NCBI GenBank assembly: GCA_017937405.1
Contig: JAGBDS010000110.1
Coordinates: forward strand, 1-33,678
Length of the DNA: 33,678 nucleotides
Direction: 5' to 3'
Origin: Oscillibacter sp.
GTDB lineage: Bacteria > Bacillota > Clostridia > Oscillospirales > Oscillospiraceae
Part shown: in pieces, positions 14,935-24,211 of the stretch
How positions within the stretch are numbered: position 1 is the stretch's first letter
Layout: the number at the start of each line of letters is the position of its first letter
Translations under genes and position numbers: made by a program
The notes under the pieces: generated by a model
Databases searched by the model: none
What the model was told of the DNA's origin: nothing
Seen by the model: the letters and a program-made list of their open reading frames with translations, nothing else

Positions 14935-15819
14935 TCAGGCGGGCTTCTCCGCCGGGTTCACATGTACCATGCAGTGCTTTACCTGGGGGAATGTCTGTTC
15001 CAGCGTGTCGTGGACCGCCTGGGCAGTGGCATGGGTCACCTTCAGAGGCAGGTCGCCGTCGGCCTGAATTTCCACATCCACATACACCCGGTCGCCGAAC
15101 AGGCGGGTGTTCAGGGTGTCCAAGCCCAGCACACCAGGCTGGGACAGAATGGAGTCGGCCATTTCCTGCACCATGGCGGGCGGGCAGGCGTGGTCGGTCA
15201 TCTTTCCCAAAGCGTCCGCCATGATGTCCCAGGCCGCTTTCAGGATAAACAGGCAGATGACCACGCTGGCCACGGGGTCCAGAGCCGGAAAACCCAGTCG
15301 GGCGCCCAGGATGCCCGCGAAGCTGCCCACGGAGGACAGCGCATCGGAGCGGTGGTGCCAGGCCTCTGCCTTCAGGGCGCTGGAGTCGATCTTCTTCGCC
15401 GCCAACCAGGTATACCAGAACATGGCCTCCTTCACCACGATGGAAACCACAGCGGCAATAAGAGCCAGCGTTCCAGGTATCAGCAGTTCCTCACCGCCGG
15501 TGATCTTCCGGATGCCGCTCATGCCGATGCCAAGGCCCGTGGCGGCCAGGATCACGCCTAAGATTAGCGCCGCCACACATTCCAACCGCTCATGCCCGTA
15601 GGGATGGTCCCGGTCTGCGTCCCGGCCCGCCAGCTTCACGCCCAGAATGACGATGAAGGTAGCCAGTACATCAGACGCGGAGTGAACAGCGTCTGACACC
15701 ATGGCGCCAGAGTGGGCCACGAAGCCCGCCAGGAACTTGAAGCCCGCCAAGGCCAGGTTGATAACGATGGTGACTGTGGATACATTGACTGCGATTTTTT
15801 CATGCTGTTTGGGGTCCAT
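14935..15819 (-). CDS. Cation diffusion facilitator metal exporter
   Basis: 294 residues, CDF family. These are proton-driven exporters of divalent metals (Zn, Co, Ni, Fe, Mn or Cd). Six membrane helices fill about 10-205. Metal-binding pairs are present: SDAVHSASD in helix 2 and AEAWHHRSDALSS in helix 5 (HxxxD), with DRDHPYGHERLE between helices 2 and 3. The cytoplasmic C-terminal domain (about 210-294) ends HCMVHVNP. The upstream leader resembles a Ni/Co riboswitch, which points to export of nickel or cobalt. GGGAGG precedes the ATG. Confidence 0.93.
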   Translation of the reverse strand: MDPKQHEKIAVNVSTVTIVINLALAGFKFLAGFVAHSGAMVSDAVHSASDVLATFIVILGVKLAGRDADRDHPYGHERLECVAALILGVILAATGLGIGMSGIRKITGGEELLIPGTLALIAAVVSIVVKEAMFWYTWLAAKKIDSSALKAEAWHHRSDALSSVGSFAGILGARLGFPALDPVASVVICLFILKAAWDIMADALGKMTDHACPPAMVQEMADSILSQPGVLGLDTLNTRLFGDRVYVDVEIQADGDLPLKVTHATAQAVHDTLEQTFPQVKHCMVHVNPAEKPA

Positions 15820-15898
15820 AAGTTACCTCCCGAAATGTATTTGGCAGATAGCTCTATGGCACTTCATCGGTGACATCCTGTTCCGTGAAAATGGGTGC

Positions 15899-15943
15899 AA
15901 AAAACACACCCGCGGCACAGGTCTCACTGTCCCGCAGATGTGT
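15899..15943 (-). terminator. Riboswitch expression-platform terminator
   Basis: A 12-bp stem with some G-U pairs (ACACATCTGCGG/CCGCGGGTGTGT), 16-nt loop, then Ts on the minus strand. Its 5' arm overlaps CATCTGC of the aptamer, so terminator and aptamer helix exclude each other. Confidence 0.8.
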
Positions 15944-16020
15944 ATCATCCGCTGCCGCGCAAGGCGGCCCGACGCACGGGCTTTCAGCCCGCCGTCTGCT
16001 CAGTTTGTACTGTTGTCCGG
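15899..16020 (-). promoter_or_regulatory. Probable NiCo (czcD-type) riboswitch controlling the CDF gene
   Basis: The 5' leader folds into a compact multi-helix RNA: CGGGCTGAAAGCCCG inside GACG/CGTC, GCCGC/GCGGC, GCGGATG/CATCTGC and ACAG/CTGT. Junction strings CTGAGCAG, GGCAGC and GGGACAG, and GGACAACAG near the 5' side, resemble the NiCo class as I remember it. The 3' strand of the GCGGATG helix also forms one arm of a terminator. Metal binding would hold that helix and let transcription continue. The downstream gene is a metal exporter, as expected. Class assignment is from memory, not a covariance search. Confidence 0.75.
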
Positions 16021-16066
16021 CGCTTTTCCAAGAAAAGCGTGATGCAGTGCAAAGAGGGTTATCCAT

Positions 16067-16095
16067 ACCTTAGCATATGCAAATGGCCCTGTCAA
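16067..16095 (-). promoter_or_regulatory. Promoter of the riboswitch-CDF transcript
   Basis: TTGACA, 17-nt spacer, TAAGGT on the minus strand. It lies just upstream of a CGCTTTTC/GAAAAGCG hairpin (16021-16039) and the aptamer. Confidence 0.6.
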
Positions 16096-16140
16096 GTTGT
16101 TTCGCAAACGTTTGTGTGTGCTAACTTTTAAATTTTTGTA

Positions 16141-16173
16141 AAAAAAGATCCCCACCCAGGATGGGTGGAGATC
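16141..16173 (-). terminator. Terminator after queA
   Basis: An 11-bp stem with one mismatch (GATCCCCACCC/GGGTGGAGATC, 5-nt loop) followed by at least six Ts on the minus strand. Confidence 0.88.
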
Positions 16174-16188
16174 CCTTGGAAAGCGCTG

Positions 16189-17214
16189 TCAGGAAATGAA
16201 CATGGCGTCGCCGAAGGAGAAGAACCGATACCGCTCCCTCACTGCCTCCTCATAAGCCGCCAGAACGTGCTCCCGGCCCGCGAAGGCGGACACCAGCATG
16301 ATGAGCGTGCTCTCCGGCAGGTGAAAGTTGGTTACCAGGCCGTCCATCACCTTGAAGCGGTAGCCAGGATAGATATAGATATTGGTCCAGCCGGACTTCG
16401 GCTCCATATGGCCGTCCTCCGCCGCCCAGGATTCCAGCGTGCGGCAGGAGGTGGTGCCCACGCAGATGACCCGCCCGCCGTTGGCCTTGGTCTTGTTGAT
16501 AAGGTCCGCCGTCTCCTGAGAAATGGTGCAGAACTCGCTGTGCATTTCGTGGTCGGTGATCTCCTCCTCCTTCACGGGGCGGAAGGTGCCCAGGCCCACA
16601 TGGAGTGTCACATACCCGACGCCGACGCCCTTGGCTTCGATCTTCTCCAGCAGCTCCGGGGTGAAGTGCAGTCCCGCCGTGGGCGCCGCCGCGCTGCCCA
16701 GGACCTTGGAATAGACGGTCTGATACCGCTCCTTGTCCTGCAGCTCCTCCTTGATATAGGGCGGAAGGGGCATTTTGCCCAGGTGCTCCAGCACCTCCAG
16801 GAAGATACCCTCGTAGTCGAAGCGGACCAAGCGGTTGCCGCCCTCCACTTCGCCCACGACCTCCGCCGTCAGTTCGCCGTTGCCGAAGCTGAGCTTCGCC
16901 CCGGTGCGCATCTTCCGGCCGGGACGGACCAGGCACTCCCAGGTCTTGTCGCCCTTGTCCGTCAGCAGCAGCACCTCGCAGGCGCCGCCCCCCGGCAGCC
17001 GCTGTCCCAACAGCCGGGCGGGCAACACCCGGGAATCATTCAAAATCAGGCAGTCTCCGGGCCGCAGAAAGTCCGGTAGCTCATAGAAACGATGGTGTCC
17101 CACCTCACCTGTGGCCCGGTCCAGGGTCATCAGGCGGGAGGTATCCCGCTTCTCGATGGGCGTCTGGGCGATCAGCTCCTGGGGAAGGTCATAGTAAAAA
17201 TCACTGGTTTTCAT
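16189..17214 (-). CDS. queA: S-adenosylmethionine:tRNA ribosyltransferase-isomerase QueA
   Basis: 341 residues from ATG 17214 with AGGAG upstream. QueA transfers the ribosyl part of SAM to preQ1-modified tRNA, giving epoxyqueuosine. Typical segments: [74 protein letters not shown] and HSEFCTI. The start is 13 nt after the stop of the spoIID-family gene, so it is the second gene of that operon. Confidence 0.97.
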   Translation of the reverse strand: MKTSDFYYDLPQELIAQTPIEKRDTSRLMTLDRATGEVGHHRFYELPDFLRPGDCLILNDSRVLPARLLGQRLPGGGACEVLLLTDKGDKTWECLVRPGRKMRTGAKLSFGNGELTAEVVGEVEGGNRLVRFDYEGIFLEVLEHLGKMPLPPYIKEELQDKERYQTVYSKVLGSAAAPTAGLHFTPELLEKIEAKGVGVGYVTLHVGLGTFRPVKEEEITDHEMHSEFCTISQETADLINKTKANGGRVICVGTTSCRTLESWAAEDGHMEPKSGWTNIYIYPGYRFKVMDGLVTNFHLPESTLIMLVSAFAGREHVLAAYEEAVRERYRFFSFGDAMFIS

Positions 17215-17227
17215 GGTACTCCTGTTC

Positions 17228-18892
17228 TCACTCAATGGTGATGTCCGTATAATAGAATTCGAGGATCTCCTCATAGTCATAGCCAGCCTCCGCCATGGCC
17301 TTGGCGCCGTACTGGCTCATACCCACATTGTGCCCGTTTCCGGTGCCGGTAATGGTAAAGCTCCCGTTTTTGGAGGAGGTTGGCTTTATGCTCCCACCGC
17401 CCAACGGCGACACATCGGAAACACCGGAGGAAGAGATGACACTGGCGCTGTTTCCATCCAGCTTGGAGACTTTTCCGCTGCCGGAAATGACGGATACGCC
17501 GTCCAGTTCATCCAGCGTAGTGCTTCCATTGACCACCACACTGCCATTTCCGGACGGCCCGCCTCCGTTGATGGAAAACCGCAGGCTGTTCACCGACTTC
17601 TGATAGGTGCTGCTGTAAAAAATGGTCCGGCAGGTATCGCCGCTGACCGTCAGGGTATCCCGGCTTCCCTCGATGGTCAGCTTTTTCACGTTGCCCATTG
17701 GGGTGTATTCAGAGACATAGACATTTCGGACCGTCCCCACATTGTACCCCTTCTGGTCCAGTATCCAGGTCAGCTCATCGGCTGTGTAGGTCACGGACCA
17801 GTTGTAATTGGGAATGGATATCTGGCTCTCATAGGGGTCCTTCTTCCCTTTCAGATAGCCTTTATCGGTGCCCCAGACGTTGCCCACGTCCTCGGTGGCG
17901 CCGCCGTCGGAGGAGTGGTACACGGCGTCCTGCACCAGGTCGCCGTAATAATACAAACGCTCACCCTCGGTAGCCTCCACCGCCGCGTCGCTCTGCTCCG
18001 TCGCATAGGCCGCGCCGCTGCCCCGGCCGTAGTAGACCTGGCAGCAGGTGGTATTGCACACGTCAAAGCCGTAGGCCGCCCGGTGCTTGCTGGTCCGGCA
18101 GGCATAGGTCCGGGCACAGACCGCCTGGGCCTTCAGTGCCTCCATAGGCCAGTTGCCGTTCATCTCGTAGGGGATGACGCCCTTCACATAGGATTCCAGG
18201 TCCAGCACGTTATACACATTCAAGCTACCGCCGGTGACCCGTGGATATTCAAAGGCGCCGCTGTACTTGTAGCCCTTGAACCAGGTGGAGGTCTCCCCTT
18301 TCTTTTCCTCCGGCTGCACCGCCAGGTCAAACACGCCGCCGCAGTCGAATTCAAACAGCACATCGGTCGTCCGGGTCACAGTGACCATCACGCCCGTGGA
18401 GGAAGACTGGGCAGCATAGCCCTCTCCCAGCCGCTCCGCGGCGTCCTCCGCCTCGGACCTGGAGCCGTAGCAGCCCACACGGAGCGCATACCCCCAGTCC
18501 ACCCAGGCGGGATAGCCACCGTAGTCTTCAGCGGCGTCCAATGCGTCCTCATAGTCCCGGAAGCCGTCGATCTGGACGTGCCAGGGGCCCAGATATTCTC
18601 CGCCGCCGTCAGGGGAATATGTCCCGCTGCCGCTCATATAAATATCACCGGCGGCGGTCATGGAGATGGCCGTCTCATCCGTCCAGCCCAGAGTCTCAAA
18701 AGAACGGCCCTCATCGAAATAACCAAATTCAAAGCCCCGGCCCAAGGCGTTTTCCAGATTGGCGGAGAACATGGCCGTGGAGCCGTACCGCAGCCCCACG
18801 ACCACCGTGTCATCCGACACAGCGGAAGCGGAAACGGCGCTTAAGGCGAAAAATGTCACAACGAAGAACAGCGTCAGCAGCTTTTTTTTCAT
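17228..18892 (-). CDS. spoIID: SpoIID/LytB-family exported protein
   Basis: 554 residues from ATG 18892 (GGGAGG upstream). A signal peptide ([20 protein letters not shown], cut near SASA) comes first. About residues 95-155 resemble a SPOR-like peptidoglycan-binding repeat. The SpoIID domain then runs from about 200 to the end, with [20 protein letters not shown] (catalytic Glu near 243) and [18 protein letters not shown]. SpoIID is a lytic transglycosylase acting on cell-wall glycan, classically in engulfment. This protein is longer than Bacillus SpoIID (~340) and has a low-complexity Ser/Gly segment at about 425-505, so it may be a LytB-like wall enzyme instead. Confidence 0.85.
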   Translation of the reverse strand: MKKKLLTLFFVVTFFALSAVSASAVSDDTVVVGLRYGSTAMFSANLENALGRGFEFGYFDEGRSFETLGWTDETAISMTAAGDIYMSGSGTYSPDGGGEYLGPWHVQIDGFRDYEDALDAAEDYGGYPAWVDWGYALRVGCYGSRSEAEDAAERLGEGYAAQSSSTGVMVTVTRTTDVLFEFDCGGVFDLAVQPEEKKGETSTWFKGYKYSGAFEYPRVTGGSLNVYNVLDLESYVKGVIPYEMNGNWPMEALKAQAVCARTYACRTSKHRAAYGFDVCNTTCCQVYYGRGSGAAYATEQSDAAVEATEGERLYYYGDLVQDAVYHSSDGGATEDVGNVWGTDKGYLKGKKDPYESQISIPNYNWSVTYTADELTWILDQKGYNVGTVRNVYVSEYTPMGNVKKLTIEGSRDTLTVSGDTCRTIFYSSTYQKSVNSLRFSINGGGPSGNGSVVVNGSTTLDELDGVSVISGSGKVSKLDGNSASVISSSGVSDVSPLGGGSIKPTSSKNGSFTITGTGNGHNVGMSQYGAKAMAEAGYDYEEILEFYYTDITIE

Positions 18893-18915
18893 GGAACCTC
18901 CCAATATCAGCCACC

Positions 18916-18944
18916 TTGACGGCAGGCGGAAAGCATGGTATTAT
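18916..18944 (+). promoter_or_regulatory. Promoter of asd
   Basis: TTGACG, 17-nt spacer, TATTAT on the plus strand. The leader is about 145 nt and includes a GGCGGAA/TTCCGCC hairpin (19041-19071) just before the ribosome site. No lysine riboswitch was recognised. Confidence 0.65.
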
Positions 18945-19003
18945 ACATCCAGCATACAAATGTCCGTGCCGCAAGAACATATCGTAATCTTTTATTTCGC
19001 ACT

Positions 19004-19032
19004 ATTATAGTACATTTTTCAGGCGCGTTCAA
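19004..19032 (-). promoter_or_regulatory. Promoter of spoIID-queA
   Basis: TTGAAC, 17-nt spacer, TATAAT on the minus strand, facing the asd promoter so that the two 5' leaders overlap by about 45 nt. Confidence 0.7.
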
Positions 19033-19094
19033 CAGAAATCGGCGGAAACCCCTTTACTTTTCGCTTCCGCCTATCACAGCAGGAGGAGATCATC

Positions 19095-20186
19095 ATGAAA
19101 CAGTACAAAGTCGGCATCATCGGAGGCACCGGCATGGTGGGCCAGCGCTTCATAACCCTGATGGAAAACCACCCCTGGTTCCAACTCACTGCCATCGCCG
19201 CCAGCAGCCGCAGCGCCGGAAAGACCTACGAGGAGGCCGTAGAGGGCCGCTGGGCACTGGATATCCCCTGCCCCGAGGAGGCCAAGAAGATCGTGGTGCT
19301 GGACGCCGAGGCCGACGCCGCCAAGATGGCGGAGCTGGTGGACTTCTGCTTCTGCGCCGTGGATATGAAGAAGGAGGAGATCCGGGCGCTGGAGGAAAAG
19401 TACGCCAAGCTGGAGTGCCCCATCGTCTCCAACAACTCCGCCAACCGCTGGACCGACGATGTGCCCATGGTGGTGCCTGAGATCAACGCCGACCACATCG
19501 AGATCATCGAGGCCCAGCGCAAGCGCCTGGGCACCAAGCGGGGCTTTGTCGCGGTTAAGTCCAACTGCTCCCTCCAGAGCTACGTCCCCGCCCTGCACCC
19601 CCTGCGGAAATACGGTCTGGAGCAGGCCCTGGTCTGCACCTATCAGGCCATCTCCGGTGCGGGCAAGACCTTCCAGCGCTGGCCTGAGATGGTGGATAAC
19701 TGCATCCCCTACATCGGCGGCGAGGAGGAGAAGAGCGAGCAAGAACCCCTGAAGCTGTGGGGCCACATCGAGGGCGACAAGATCGTCAAGGCCGAAGGCC
19801 CCTCCATCACCGCCCAGTGCTTCCGGGTGGCCTGCCAGGATGGCCACATGGCCGCCGTGTTCATGAAGTTCAAGGACGGCTGCAAGCCCTCCATCGAGCA
19901 GATCAAGGCCGACTGGGCCGCTTTCCGTGGCCCTGCCCAGGAGCTGGAGCTGCCCTCCGCTCCCAAGCAGTTCCTGCACTACTTCGAGGAGGAGAATCGT
20001 CCCCAGACCCGTCTCGACCGAAACCTGGAGCACGGCATGGCGGTATCCATTGGCCGCCTGCGGCCCGACACCCAGTACGACTACAAGTTCGTCTGTCTGA
20101 GCCACAACACCCTCCGCGGCGCTGCCGGCGGCGCGGTGCTGCTGGCCGAGCTACTGTGCAAGAAGGGGTACATCCAGCCCAAGTAA
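19095..20186 (+). CDS. asd: Aspartate-semialdehyde dehydrogenase
   Basis: 363 residues. Reduces aspartyl-4-phosphate to aspartate semialdehyde with NADPH, at the entry to lysine, diaminopimelate, threonine and methionine synthesis. The NADP fold opens YKVGIIGGTGMVGQRFI. The catalytic Cys is in VAVKSNCSLQSYVPAL (about 157) and the catalytic His near the substrate site in CFRVACQDGHMAAVF (about 252). The length and NCS motif fit the longer archaeal/fungal-like branch also found in Clostridia. AGGAGGAG precedes the ATG. The dapA gene follows but is separated by a terminator. Confidence 0.95.
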   Translation: MKQYKVGIIGGTGMVGQRFITLMENHPWFQLTAIAASSRSAGKTYEEAVEGRWALDIPCPEEAKKIVVLDAEADAAKMAELVDFCFCAVDMKKEEIRALEEKYAKLECPIVSNNSANRWTDDVPMVVPEINADHIEIIEAQRKRLGTKRGFVAVKSNCSLQSYVPALHPLRKYGLEQALVCTYQAISGAGKTFQRWPEMVDNCIPYIGGEEEKSEQEPLKLWGHIEGDKIVKAEGPSITAQCFRVACQDGHMAAVFMKFKDGCKPSIEQIKADWAAFRGPAQELELPSAPKQFLHYFEEENRPQTRLDRNLEHGMAVSIGRLRPDTQYDYKFVCLSHNTLRGAAGGAVLLAELLCKKGYIQPK

Positions 20187-20201
20187 ATCTCAATGCACGA
20201 A

Positions 20202-20232
20202 AGCGGCTGTCCACTGGACAGCCGCTCTTTTT
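20202..20232 (+). terminator. Terminator after asd
   Basis: A perfect 11-bp stem (AGCGGCTGTCC/GGACAGCCGCT, 3-nt loop) then CTTTTTCT. Confidence 0.92.
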
Positions 20233-20351
20233 CTCCTTCAGATTAGGACAGGTTTTGCATGGTTTTTCGCACATTTTAAGATTATATTGCATAAAATTAT
20301 CCTGTACAATCGTGTCAACGCAAAAATTACGGACTGTATAGGAGGTACGGT

Positions 20352-21242
20352 ATGCGAAAACCCCTTTTCACCGGCTCCGGCGTAGCCATCGTCACGCCCT
20401 TCACCAAGGACGCCGTGGACCTGGACGCCTTTGGGCGGCTCATTGACTTCCAGCTTGCAAACGGCACGGACGCGGTCATCGTCTGCGGCACCACCGGGGA
20501 GGCCAGCACCATGACCTACGGCGAGCGGATGCGGACCATCGAATACTGTGTGGAGCGAATAAACGGACGGGTGCCGGTCATCGCGGGCAGCGGCTCCAAC
20601 GCCACCCCCAGTGCCATCGCTCTGGGCCGGGACGCGGTGCGAGCCGGGGCCGACGGGCTGCTGGTGGTGACGCCTTTCTATAACAAGGCCACCCAAGCCG
20701 GGCTGGTGAAGCACTACGCTGCCATCGCCGACGCCGCGGAAAAGCCAATCATCCTCTACAACGTGCCCTCCCGCACCGGGGTCACCATCGCGCCGGAGAC
20801 TTACGCGGAATTGGCGAAGCATCCCAACATCAACGGCGTCAAGGAAGCTGGGAGCAACCTCAGCAATATCCAGAAGACCCGGAACCTGTGTCCCGACGAT
20901 TTCTCCATCTGGTCGGGCAACGACGACGAGACGGCGGCTATCTGCCTGATGGGAGGCCGGGGCGTCATTTCCGTGGCGGCCAACGTAGTACCGGACCGGA
21001 TGCACCAACTGGTACGGCTGTGCCTTGCCAATGACTTCGCTGCCGCCGCGAACTTGCAGCTCGATTTGAAGGAGCTGTGCGACACGCTGTTCTGTGAGGT
21101 GAACCCCATCCCGGTAAAAACGGCGTTGGAGCTGATGGGGATGTGCGGCGGCACGCTCCGCCTGCCCCTGTGCGAACCCAGCGAGGAACACCGGGAACGG
21201 ATACGAAAAACACTGGTACGCTACGGATTACTGGATACATAA
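20352..21242 (+). CDS. dapA: 4-hydroxy-tetrahydrodipicolinate synthase
   Basis: 296 residues, a TIM-barrel aldolase that condenses pyruvate with aspartate semialdehyde, the product of the neighbouring asd. Key residues: VIVCGTTGEASTMT (Thr pair), IILYNVPSRTGVTIAPETYA (Tyr of the proton relay) and INGVKEAGSNLSNIQ (Schiff-base Lys, about 161). AGGAGG sits 6 nt before the ATG. It lies about 165 nt after asd; a TACAAT near 20306 is a weak -10 candidate for its own promoter. The product also feeds dipicolinate made in spores. Confidence 0.96.
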   Translation: MRKPLFTGSGVAIVTPFTKDAVDLDAFGRLIDFQLANGTDAVIVCGTTGEASTMTYGERMRTIEYCVERINGRVPVIAGSGSNATPSAIALGRDAVRAGADGLLVVTPFYNKATQAGLVKHYAAIADAAEKPIILYNVPSRTGVTIAPETYAELAKHPNINGVKEAGSNLSNIQKTRNLCPDDFSIWSGNDDETAAICLMGGRGVISVAANVVPDRMHQLVRLCLANDFAAAANLQLDLKELCDTLFCEVNPIPVKTALELMGMCGGTLRLPLCEPSEEHRERIRKTLVRYGLLDT

Positions 21243-21271
21243 AAATGGCCGCCCGGAATTTTTCGGGCGGC
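21241..21271 (-). terminator. Terminator between dapA and the convergent exported-protein gene
   Basis: An 8-bp GC stem (GCCGCCCG/CGGGCGGC) with T-run on the minus strand. Ts on the plus strand are only in the loop, so it mainly serves the minus-strand gene. Confidence 0.75.
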
Positions 21272-21278
21272 TGTCAGT

Positions 21279-22508
21279 TTACGCGATATCTTGTTCTGAT
21301 TTCATTTCCGACTCCCACTGGCAGAGAGCGGTCTCCATGTCCTCCCGGCTTTCCAAAGCTATCACCCCCCCTAAGGGATAGGACTGCATTTCCAGCCCCG
21401 GAACATTCGAGAGAAATCCTCCATCCTCGGTGCTCAGCAGCAGGGTACTGTCTGCAATGTATCCGCGCACTTCCCAAAGGAAGTCCGCCAGTTCGGTGGA
21501 GTCAAAGTGGTGTCCATCCATTCGGAAATTGTCATCCCAAACAAGATAGCTCTCCCGCAGGACCTGCTCCTGCCGTTCTCCGGTAACGGGAGAAACGATG
21601 TAGGGATAAAACAGTTTATAAGAATAGTCAGCCCAGCCCTGCCACATCTCCGGCTCGTATTGCAGCAAATAGTCCTGTCCGTCAACCTTGCAGGCAAACA
21701 CGCTGGTCCAGCCGGGATGGGCCCAATGGGCGCTGGTGGACCACAGCTTCGTGCCGTCCGCCTTTCGTACGGTCAGCACATACTGTCCCACGGCCTTCTT
21801 TTCGTCTTCCATATGGTCATATGTTGTGGCAAGCTCCACCGTGTCCGTTTCCCCGTCGTGGTCAAAATCATAGTCACCCGACAAGACCTCCACAGCTTCC
21901 TCATAGCTGTACCCGGTCAGCGTACTATCCTCCATGCGGAGGAAGCAGCGGTAAACCGCCGGTTCCACGCCGTCGCCATAGCCCACCGTGACCCGGAAAC
22001 TGTTTTCATCCACGATGGTATCCTCCCAAGCTCCCCAGTCCTCCGGAAGGAAGGTATACTCCGGGATAGCCGAACCATCCGGTAGGGAAAAATTCCAGGA
22101 AGTCCAGGTGTCTGTTTCAATGACCCGAATCGCCTGCCGAGTGCGGGCGCCGAAAGCCAAAGCCAAGTAGTGACTGTCCGGGGACCACAGGGCCGACTGG
22201 GTGACCCAGCCTTGGTCCTCCCACTTCACTTCCCCATTCTCCCGGTCCACAATTTGTATTGCTTCCGGTACAACAACACCGCTGACATAAATGTCACTTC
22301 TGCCCACGGTCCGCACCTCCAGCCTGCCGTTGGGGGAGACGGTCTCTCCATCCAGCTCCGCCAACGGCGTGTTTTCCAGAAGTTCCGCATAGACCGCTTC
22401 CTCCGCCGATGCGTTCGTCTGTTCTGTCAACCAGGGCCGCGCCCCGAAAATCACCGCCGCCGTCACCGCCAGCATGGCAAACAGGCCTAATATCTGCCGC
22501 TTTTGCAT
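21279..22508 (-). CDS. Exported or membrane-anchored protein of unknown function
   Basis: 409 residues, not recognised. A single N-terminal hydrophobic helix (ILGLFAMLAVTAAVIFGARP) anchors or exports it. The outer part has a repeat-like strand pattern (SALWSPDSHYLALAFG, as in TolB or beta-propeller blades) and GDYDFDHDGETDTVELATTYD, a DxDxDG loop similar to that in the XRE sensor at the left end. A lone gene with a near-consensus promoter and its own terminator. It may bind calcium or sense the cell surface; that is inference from motifs only. Confidence 0.75.
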   Translation of the reverse strand: MQKRQILGLFAMLAVTAAVIFGARPWLTEQTNASAEEAVYAELLENTPLAELDGETVSPNGRLEVRTVGRSDIYVSGVVVPEAIQIVDRENGEVKWEDQGWVTQSALWSPDSHYLALAFGARTRQAIRVIETDTWTSWNFSLPDGSAIPEYTFLPEDWGAWEDTIVDENSFRVTVGYGDGVEPAVYRCFLRMEDSTLTGYSYEEAVEVLSGDYDFDHDGETDTVELATTYDHMEDEKKAVGQYVLTVRKADGTKLWSTSAHWAHPGWTSVFACKVDGQDYLLQYEPEMWQGWADYSYKLFYPYIVSPVTGERQEQVLRESYLVWDDNFRMDGHHFDSTELADFLWEVRGYIADSTLLLSTEDGGFLSNVPGLEMQSYPLGGVIALESREDMETALCQWESEMKSEQDIA

Positions 22509-22539
22509 AAAAATACCACCCCGACACTGTAATACGTAC

Positions 22540-22568
22540 AGTATAGAGGTGGCAATATTTTATGTCAA
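22540..22568 (-). promoter_or_regulatory. Promoter of the exported-protein gene
   Basis: TTGACA, 17-nt spacer, TATACT on the minus strand, about 30 nt before its ATG. Confidence 0.8.
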
Positions 22569-22597
22569 CTACAATTCGGTTACAAAATCTGACCGCA

Positions 22598-24211
22598 TCA
22601 GCCGGCGTTGCCCGCCCGGCGGAACTCGATATAATCCTCATAGGTGCCCATTTTATCGATGAGCTTGCCGTTCTCGAACTCCATGATGCGGTTGGCGATG
22701 GTCTGGACGAACTCGTGGTCGTGGCTGGAGAACAGCACCACGCCCTTGAAGTCGATAAGGCCGTTGTTGACGGCAGTGATGGACTCCAGGTCCAGGTGGT
22801 TGGTGGGCTGGTCCAGCACCAGCACGTTGGAGCCGAACAGCATCATCCGGGACAGCATACACCGCACCTTCTCGCCGCCGGAGAGGACCTTCACGGGCTT
22901 GAACACGTCGTCGCCGGAGAACAGCATCCGGCCCAGGAAAGAACGCTTGAAGGATTCGGTATTCTCCTCCGCATTGTCCGCCGTATACTGGGCCAGCCAA
23001 TCCAGCAGGTTCAGGTCGCAGTCATTGAAGAATGCAGAGTTGTCCAGGGGGAAGTAGCTGGTGGTGATGGTGGTGCCCCACTTGTAGCTGCCCTCGTCGG
23101 GTTCCAGCTCGCCCATCAGAATTTTGAACAGGGTGGTCTTGGCAATCTCGTCCTCGCCCACAAAGGCCACCTTCTCGTCCCGGTTGATGCGGAAGCTGAC
23201 GTTGTCCAGCACCTTCCGGCCGTCCACGGTCTTGGAGAGATTCTCCACAACCAGAATTTCCTTGCCGCACTCCCGGTCCATCTTAAAGCCCACGAAAGGA
23301 TACCGGCGGGAGGAGGCGGGCATCTCCTCCACGCTCAGCTTGTCCAGTAGCTTCCGGCGGGCGGTGGCCTGCTTGCTCTTGGACTTGTTGGCGGAGAAGC
23401 GCTGTATGAACAGCTGCAATTCCTTGATTTTCTCCTCGTTCTTCCGGTTCTGGTCCCGGATCATCCGCTGGACCATCTGGCTGGACTCATACCAGAACTC
23501 GTAGTTGCCCACGTACATGCGGATACCGCCGTAGTCCACGTCCACGATGTTGGTGCAGACGGTGTTCAGGAAGTGGCGGTCATGGCTCACCACCAAAGTG
23601 AGCGCCTCGCAGTCCATGAGAAAATCCTCCAGCCACTCGATGGCCTGGATATCCAGGTGGTTGGTGGGCTCGTCCAGCAGGATGATGTCAGGCTTGCCGA
23701 ACAGCGCCTGGGCAAGCAGGACCTTCACCTTTTCCTTGGCGGTCAGGGTGGACATCTCGCTATACAGGATATCATTGGAGAGGCCCAGGCCCTGGATGAG
23801 GCGGCTCACGTCGGACTCGGCCTCCCAGCCGTTCATCTCCGCGAACTCCGCCTCCAGCTCAGAGGCCTTCACGCCGTCCTCGTCGGTGAAGTCCTCCTTC
23901 TCGTACAGGGCGTCCTTCTCCTTCATCACGTCATACAGGTGCTGGTTACCCATGATGACGGTATCCAGTACCGTGTAGGCGTCATACTGAAAGTGGTCCT
24001 GCTTTAGGATGGACATACGCTCTTCCTTGGGGATAATCACTTCGCCGGTGGTGGGCTCCAGGTCGCCGGAGAGGATGCGGAGGAACGTGGACTTACCGGC
24101 GCCGTTGGCGCCGATGATGCCGTAGCAGTTACCGGGGACGAACTTCAGGTCCACATGCTTAAACAGCGTCTGGCCGCTGAAATTCATGCTGATGTCGTTG
24201 ACTGTGATCAT
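22598..24211 (-). CDS. ABC-F family ATPase, YkpA/YbiT-like
   Basis: 537 residues from ATG 24211. Two ABC domains in one chain without membrane segments, as in ABC-F proteins that act on the ribosome. Domain 1 is canonical: GANGAGKST, LTAKEKVKVLLAQAL, ILLDEPTNHLD, VVSHDRHFL. The linker is long, charged and Lys-rich (about 240-300). Domain 2 differs: Walker A reads GEDEIAKTT and the Walker B end reads VLDQPTNHLD with Gln instead of the catalytic Glu (residue 468). The signature LSGGEKVRC and SSHDHEFV remain. Located 64 nt downstream of tyrS; a role in translation is likely, antibiotic resistance cannot be judged. Confidence 0.92.
   Translation of the reverse strand: MITVNDISMNFSGQTLFKHVDLKFVPGNCYGIIGANGAGKSTFLRILSGDLEPTTGEVIIPKEERMSILKQDHFQYDAYTVLDTVIMGNQHLYDVMKEKDALYEKEDFTDEDGVKASELEAEFAEMNGWEAESDVSRLIQGLGLSNDILYSEMSTLTAKEKVKVLLAQALFGKPDIILLDEPTNHLDIQAIEWLEDFLMDCEALTLVVSHDRHFLNTVCTNIVDVDYGGIRMYVGNYEFWYESSQMVQRMIRDQNRKNEEKIKELQLFIQRFSANKSKSKQATARRKLLDKLSVEEMPASSRRYPFVGFKMDRECGKEILVVENLSKTVDGRKVLDNVSFRINRDEKVAFVGEDEIAKTTLFKILMGELEPDEGSYKWGTTITTSYFPLDNSAFFNDCDLNLLDWLAQYTADNAEENTESFKRSFLGRMLFSGDDVFKPVKVLSGGEKVRCMLSRMMLFGSNVLVLDQPTNHLDLESITAVNNGLIDFKGVVLFSSHDHEFVQTIANRIMEFENGKLIDKMGTYEDYIEFRRAGNAG

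Noticed and set aside
17213-18844. 543-codon plus-strand open frame
   Set aside because: Antisense to the SpoIID-family gene; no domain and shadow-type composition.
19041-19071. Lysine riboswitch in the asd leader
   Set aside because: Only one 7-bp hairpin is seen and the leader is too short and simple for the lysine aptamer.
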